NCBI GenBank assembly: GCA_964390695.1
Contig: CAYMKI010000029.1
Span: 1 to 26,547, forward strand
Direction: 5' to 3'
Source of the DNA: CAWACC01 sp964390695
GTDB taxonomy: Bacteria > Chlamydiota > Chlamydiia > Chlamydiales > Parachlamydiaceae
DNA: 26,547 nt
Shown: positions 23,412-26,547 of the stretch, piece by piece
Layout of the letters: every line of letters starts with the position of its first letter
Numbering within the stretch: position 1 is the stretch's first letter
Program-made: the position numbers and the translations under genes
The notes under the pieces: model-generated
Databases searched by the model: none
Told to the model about the DNA's origin: nothing
Seen by the model: the letters and a program-made list of their open reading frames with translations, nothing else

Positions 23412-23774
23412 ATGAGTTCGGAACAGAATTTAGATCAAATTAAAAAAGAATGGCACGGAACACTCGCTTCTTATCTGATAGGATTTGCAGGTTCTCTTGG
23501 CTTGACGGCCCTTGCCTTTGGGGTGGTTATATATAAGGTTTGGGAAAGGCAGTCTTTGGTCTATGCTGTTGTCGTGCTGGCTTTAGCACAGGCTGTGGTA
23601 CAGCTGATATTTTTTCTGCATCTGGGAGAGGAGTCAAAGCCACGCTGGCATTCGTTTATCTTTTATTTTATGGTGCTGGTGATACTCATCATCGCATTGG
23701 GTTCTTTATGGATAATGACAGATTTAAATGAACGTGTGATGTCGAATATGACCATGGAAATGCCTCATGATTAA
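23412..23774 (+). CDS. cyoD: Cytochrome bo-type quinol oxidase subunit IV
   Basis: The 120-residue small subunit has three membrane spans and the typical LAQAVVQLIFFLHL segment in the middle, followed by a short loop and a third span. It is thought to help assemble the CuB site. I chose the ATG at 23412, one base after the cyoC stop and 9 bases after AGGAG. An in-frame TTG at 23403 would overlap cyoC and has no better support. The end overlaps cyoE by 8 bases. Confidence 0.92.
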   Translation: MSSEQNLDQIKKEWHGTLASYLIGFAGSLGLTALAFGVVIYKVWERQSLVYAVVVLALAQAVVQLIFFLHLGEESKPRWHSFIFYFMVLVILIIALGSLWIMTDLNERVMSNMTMEMPHD

Positions 23775-24612
23775 TTATTATCTGCTAACTAAACCGGGGA
23801 TCATTTTAGGCAACTTATTGACATTATCGGCGGGATTTTTTCTAGCTTCTAAAGGCAGGGTGGATATAGCTTTGTTCTTGGCAACATTGTTGGGGCTTGC
23901 CTGTGTGATAGCTTCCGCCTGTGTGTTTAATAACTACATAGATAGACAGCGCGATAGCAAAATGAAGCGCACTCAACATCGCGTGCTTGTACAGGGAGCA
24001 GTGTCGCATAGAAACGCCCTATTTTTCGGTACTGTGCTAGGGATACTCGGAGGAAGTATTTTAGCGGTTTATACCTCCTTGCTGGCGGCTTCCTTAGCTG
24101 CTGTAGGCTTTGTCGTCTATGTATTTATGTACAGCTTTTGGAAGGGTAAGACGATTTACGGCACAGCGATTGGCAGTATTGCAGGTGCCATACCTCCGGT
24201 TGTGGGTTACTGTGCGGTCAGCCAGCATTTGGATTTAGGTGCGCTAATTCTATTCATTATGCTGGTCCTGTGGCAAATGCCGCATTTTTTTGCGATAGCT
24301 ATGATGCATTATGAAGATTATTGCGCTGCGGATATTCCTGTATTGCCCGTTAAAAAGGGCATCTGGAGGACAAAGGTTCATATGGCCGTGTATATTTTTG
24401 CCTTTGTGTTGTCAGCGATGTTGTTGTACTACTATAACTACATGGGTAATATTTATTTGGGTGTGGTTTTAGCTTTGGGTGGCTTATGGATGGGTGTCTC
24501 GTTGCAGGGATTTTCAGCTCGCAATGACCATGAATGGAGCTCGCGCATGTTTCGCCTATCTTTAGTTGTGATATGCGCCGTCTGTTTGATATTTCCTTTC
24601 GATAAAGTCTAG
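23767..24612 (+). CDS. cyoE: Protoheme IX farnesyltransferase (heme O synthase)
   Basis: The 281-residue UbiA-family membrane enzyme attaches a farnesyl group to heme B, giving the heme O of the oxidase's active site. The first Asp-rich motif is Asn55-x3-Asp59-x3-Asp63 (NNYIDRQRD), followed by the KRTQHR basic stretch. The second conserved region reads MPHFFAIAMMHYEDYCAADIPVLPV. About eight to nine spans are visible. It begins within the cyoD end and stops 4 bases before the ABC ATPase gene. Gene position and order match classic cyoABCDE operons. Confidence 0.94.
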   Translation: MINYYLLTKPGIILGNLLTLSAGFFLASKGRVDIALFLATLLGLACVIASACVFNNYIDRQRDSKMKRTQHRVLVQGAVSHRNALFFGTVLGILGGSILAVYTSLLAASLAAVGFVVYVFMYSFWKGKTIYGTAIGSIAGAIPPVVGYCAVSQHLDLGALILFIMLVLWQMPHFFAIAMMHYEDYCAADIPVLPVKKGIWRTKVHMAVYIFAFVLSAMLLYYYNYMGNIYLGVVLALGGLWMGVSLQGFSARNDHEWSSRMFRLSLVVICAVCLIFPFDKV

Positions 24613-24616
24613 CCGT

Positions 24617-25543
24617 ATGCCGATAGTATTATCCGTAAATAAGTTGAAAAAAATCTTTAGCGGGAAGCCTGCTATTACAGCTGTAGACGAAATATCCTTT
24701 CATGTGGAAGAAGGGGAAATATTAGGGCTTCTCGGTCCTAATGGTTCGGGAAAAACTACTACCATTCAAATGTTGCTGGGCACACTTTCGAAGACTTCCG
24801 GGTCCTTGTTTTATTTTAACAAAGATTTTTCCCTGCATCGCCATGAAATATTGCAAAGCGTATCCTTTGCTAGTACCTATACCAGCATGCCTTGGATTTT
24901 GACGCTGGCAGAAAATCTAGAAGTCTTTGGCTTACTCTATGGACTATCAAGGCAAGAAAGCCGAAGAGCTTTCGACCCCCTTTTAGAACGTTTTGGTATA
25001 GACGATAGAAAACATCATAGGGTTGCCACATTATCCGCAGGGCAACTTACCCGGCTTATGCTGGTTAAAGCATTTTTCATCAAGCCGCGTATGGTGCTTT
25101 TGGATGAACCTACAGCATCTTTGGATCCGGATATTGCAAGCGATATTTGTACTTTTCTGATCGAGCAGCGTGCCCGTCATGGTTTATCCATTCTCTTCAC
25201 CTCGCATAAGATGGAAGAAGTAATGAAAATATGCGACCGTACCATTTTTTTGAAAGAAGGCAGGATCATTGCCGATGACTATCCCAAAAAGTTGGCAAAA
25301 AGCGTATCATCGTTCAAGGTTAAAATGGTAATCATCGATGGGTTAAAGCGCTCAATAGCCTTGCTCAACCGTATGCATTGCAAATATACCTTGAGCCACC
25401 GCTCTTTGGAGGTTTGGATGGATGAAGAGCACATCCCTGCTTTTTTAAATGCCTTGAGCCAGGCATCGGTAAGTTATGCCAATATTAAAATTGAAGAACC
25501 TTCTTTGGAGGATTTCTTCTTGCAAGCCGTAAAAAAACTATGA
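24617..25543 (+). CDS. ABC-2 type exporter, ATP-binding protein
   Basis: The 308-residue nucleotide-binding subunit pairs with the permease that follows. Walker A is GPNGSGKT at 40-47, the signature is LSAGQ at 139-143 (canonical LSGGQ), Walker B is VLLDEP at 160-165, and the H-loop His is 197. The usual Gln of the Q-loop is missing: the region reads SFASTYTSMP around 83-92. After the ATPase core there is an extra C-terminal domain (about 225-308) ending in EEPSLEDFFL, as in many ABC-2 type ATPases. The start is 4 bases after cyoE and the end overlaps the permease start (ATGA), so the gene belongs to the cyo transcript. The substrate is unknown. Confidence 0.88.
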   Translation: MPIVLSVNKLKKIFSGKPAITAVDEISFHVEEGEILGLLGPNGSGKTTTIQMLLGTLSKTSGSLFYFNKDFSLHRHEILQSVSFASTYTSMPWILTLAENLEVFGLLYGLSRQESRRAFDPLLERFGIDDRKHHRVATLSAGQLTRLMLVKAFFIKPRMVLLDEPTASLDPDIASDICTFLIEQRARHGLSILFTSHKMEEVMKICDRTIFLKEGRIIADDYPKKLAKSVSSFKVKMVIIDGLKRSIALLNRMHCKYTLSHRSLEVWMDEEHIPAFLNALSQASVSYANIKIEEPSLEDFFLQAVKKL

Positions 25544-26322
25544 TGAGTATCCGTCGAATAAAGGGTGTGTTCCTACGTTATTTGTATAATATGAAAGATA
25601 TAGGCCAACTTTCGGATCTGTTTTACTGGCCGACTGTGGATATCCTATTATGGGGATTGACTTCTCTGTGGATCCAACATCAAAATGAAGTGTCAAACCT
25701 TCCTCTGATTTTGCTGACCGGCCTTATTTTTTGGCAGGTGACGTGGAGGGGGGCCATAGGCATATCATTTCATCTGCTGCAAGAATTCTGGCATCGGAAT
25801 TTAGTCAACCTGTTTTCAACCCCGCTTAGAGTGTCCGAATGGATATGCGGTATCTTATTGTTAGGCCTATGCAAGCTTATCATCTCTATTGCATTCGGAG
25901 GGGTGTTGGTGTACATACTCTATGCGTTGAATGTTTTTGCTGTGGGCTGGGCGTTTCTGCCTTTCGCGTGCCTATTGTACATTTTTGGATGGACGGTTGG
26001 TTTTATGTCATCCGGATTGATCATCTACTGGGGGCACAGAGTAGAGACCTTTGCCTGGATGCTTCCCTTTCTGTTTGCACCTTTCAGCGCAGTTTTCTAT
26101 CCTGTGGAGGTAATGCCGGTATGGGCTAAAATAATTTCTTGGGGCCTCCCTACAACCTATGTATTCGAAGCGATGCGGCAGATTCTAAGGGGAGGACCTT
26201 TTCCTTATGCCTACTTGTGGATGAGCTTATGTTTAAATCTCATTTTTTTGTTGGGTGCAGCTGCGTTCTTCCGATGGATGTTTGCTAAAAGTCTTGTCAA
26301 GGGCCTTGCGAGGTTAGAATAG
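25540..26322 (+). CDS. ABC-2 type exporter, permease protein
   Basis: The 260-residue membrane protein has six hydrophobic spans and the ABC-2 permease layout (NodJ/DrrB-like): an amphipathic start with a DLFYWPTVDILLWG segment, and the conserved LPTTYVFEAMRQILRG near the end of the family domain. It overlaps the ATPase gene by 4 bases and ends 9 bases before a hairpin terminator, closing the seven-gene cyo unit. Export of a lipid, polysaccharide, heme-related compound or drug are all possible for this family. Its fixed position after cyoE is the only clue to function. Confidence 0.87.
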   Translation: MMSIRRIKGVFLRYLYNMKDIGQLSDLFYWPTVDILLWGLTSLWIQHQNEVSNLPLILLTGLIFWQVTWRGAIGISFHLLQEFWHRNLVNLFSTPLRVSEWICGILLLGLCKLIISIAFGGVLVYILYALNVFAVGWAFLPFACLLYIFGWTVGFMSSGLIIYWGHRVETFAWMLPFLFAPFSAVFYPVEVMPVWAKIISWGLPTTYVFEAMRQILRGGPFPYAYLWMSLCLNLIFLLGAAAFFRWMFAKSLVKGLARLE

Positions 26323-26331
26323 ATTTCTTTT

Positions 26332-26389
26332 AAAAAACCCAAGACACAAAGTCGGTATGCGCCTTCGTATCTTTGGGTCGTAGTTTTTT
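26332..26389 (+). terminator. Terminator of the cyo-ABC operon
   Basis: AACCCAAGA at the left pairs with TCTTTGGGT at 26370-26378 (one bulge). An inner ATGCG-CCTT-CGTAT stem extends it with one G-U pair. The hairpin is followed by TAGTTTTTTATT at 26381-26392, the T-run of an intrinsic terminator. Confidence 0.65.
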
Positions 26390-26403
26390 ATTCTCCTAAA
26401 TTC

Positions 26404-26547
26404 ATGGATTCTAATTTTCTATTATTCCACAAGGATCTTTTAGATTTTCAGTCGTTTTGCTTTTGGTTCGGGAGCCACATCGACATCCATGCCATCCTCA
26501 CCATCCTCTTTTTGCTTGCCGATGTCACTGTGCGGACGTTTTTGCGC
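26404..26547 (+). CDS. Start of an unidentified membrane protein, 3'-truncated
   Basis: An ATG at 26404 opens a frame of 48 codons that is still open at the window edge. The peptide begins MDSNFLLFHKDLL and has one hydrophobic segment (AILTILFLLADVTVRTFL, about 30-47). It follows the cyo terminator on the same strand. No ribosome site is visible, and the family cannot be named from this much. The layout, a membrane span near the start, would fit many families; a phospholipase D-type lipid synthase N-terminus is one idea without firm support. Confidence 0.45.
   Translation, partial: MDSNFLLFHKDLLDFQSFCFWFGSHIDIHAILTILFLLADVTVRTFLR

Overview
The window is 26.5 kb of gene-dense bacterial chromosome. 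It holds about 21 intact protein genes, two genes cut by the window edges, one broken gene and no RNA genes that I could recognise. The mix suggests an environmental (amoeba-associated) member of the Chlamydiae. That mix is an M16C metallopeptidase, a VUT/YhhQ queuosine-precursor transporter, a full cyoABCDE quinol oxidase, PIN-PhoH, a tandem SH3b envelope protein and several lineage-type hypotheticals. This assignment rests on remembered family distribution, not on a search, and is moderate at best.

Layout. 1-2541 (+): a 5'-truncated FadB-type 3-hydroxyacyl-CoA dehydrogenase followed one base later by an SCP2-type thiolase, a beta-oxidation-like pair. 2651-3004 (+): a small protein with an extreme His/Cys-rich N-terminus. 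3008-3392: a hairpin, then a truncated GxxExxY-family gene bracketed by a 37-bp near-perfect inverted repeat. 3492-6467 (-): the M16C peptidase. 6699-7550 (+): pssA. 7554-8871 (-): a PAP2 phosphatase overlapping a LexA-like repressor. 9002-10372 (+): rmuC. 10701-11138 (+): a SnoaL-like protein. 11195-13975 (-): an SH3b protein followed by comM/yifB. 14067-14798 (-): a Cys/His-cluster protein. 15132-16430 (+): PIN-PhoH. 16460-17167 (-): an AT-rich CPBP intramembrane protease. 17438-18472 (+): a bicupin. 18476-18922 (-): a hotdog-fold DUF4442-like protein. 19074-19778 (+): yhhQ. 19911-26322 (+): cyoABCDE plus a two-gene ABC exporter with overlapping or near-touching genes, ending at a hairpin-plus-T-run terminator. 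A new reading frame starts at 26404 and runs off the window.

How the genes work together. The cyo cluster encodes a proton-pumping heme-copper quinol oxidase and its heme O synthase. The ABC ATPase and permease fused to its 3' end look co-transcribed, which suggests a role in oxidase maturation or stress, but no substrate can be read from sequence. PssA, the PAP2 phosphatase and the SH3b protein serve the envelope. RmuC, ComM/YifB, PhoH and the LexA-like protein belong to nucleic-acid metabolism.

The observations most worth following are these: the LexA-like protein has Ala where the catalytic Ser should be and Gly-Gly at the cleavage pair, so it is probably non-cleavable; CyoB has two of the four quinone-site residues of the E. 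coli enzyme substituted; the inverted-repeat bracket surrounds a decaying gene; and the small protein carries 19 His and 6 Cys in its first 44 residues. I do not see a clear-cut new multi-gene defence or secretion system.
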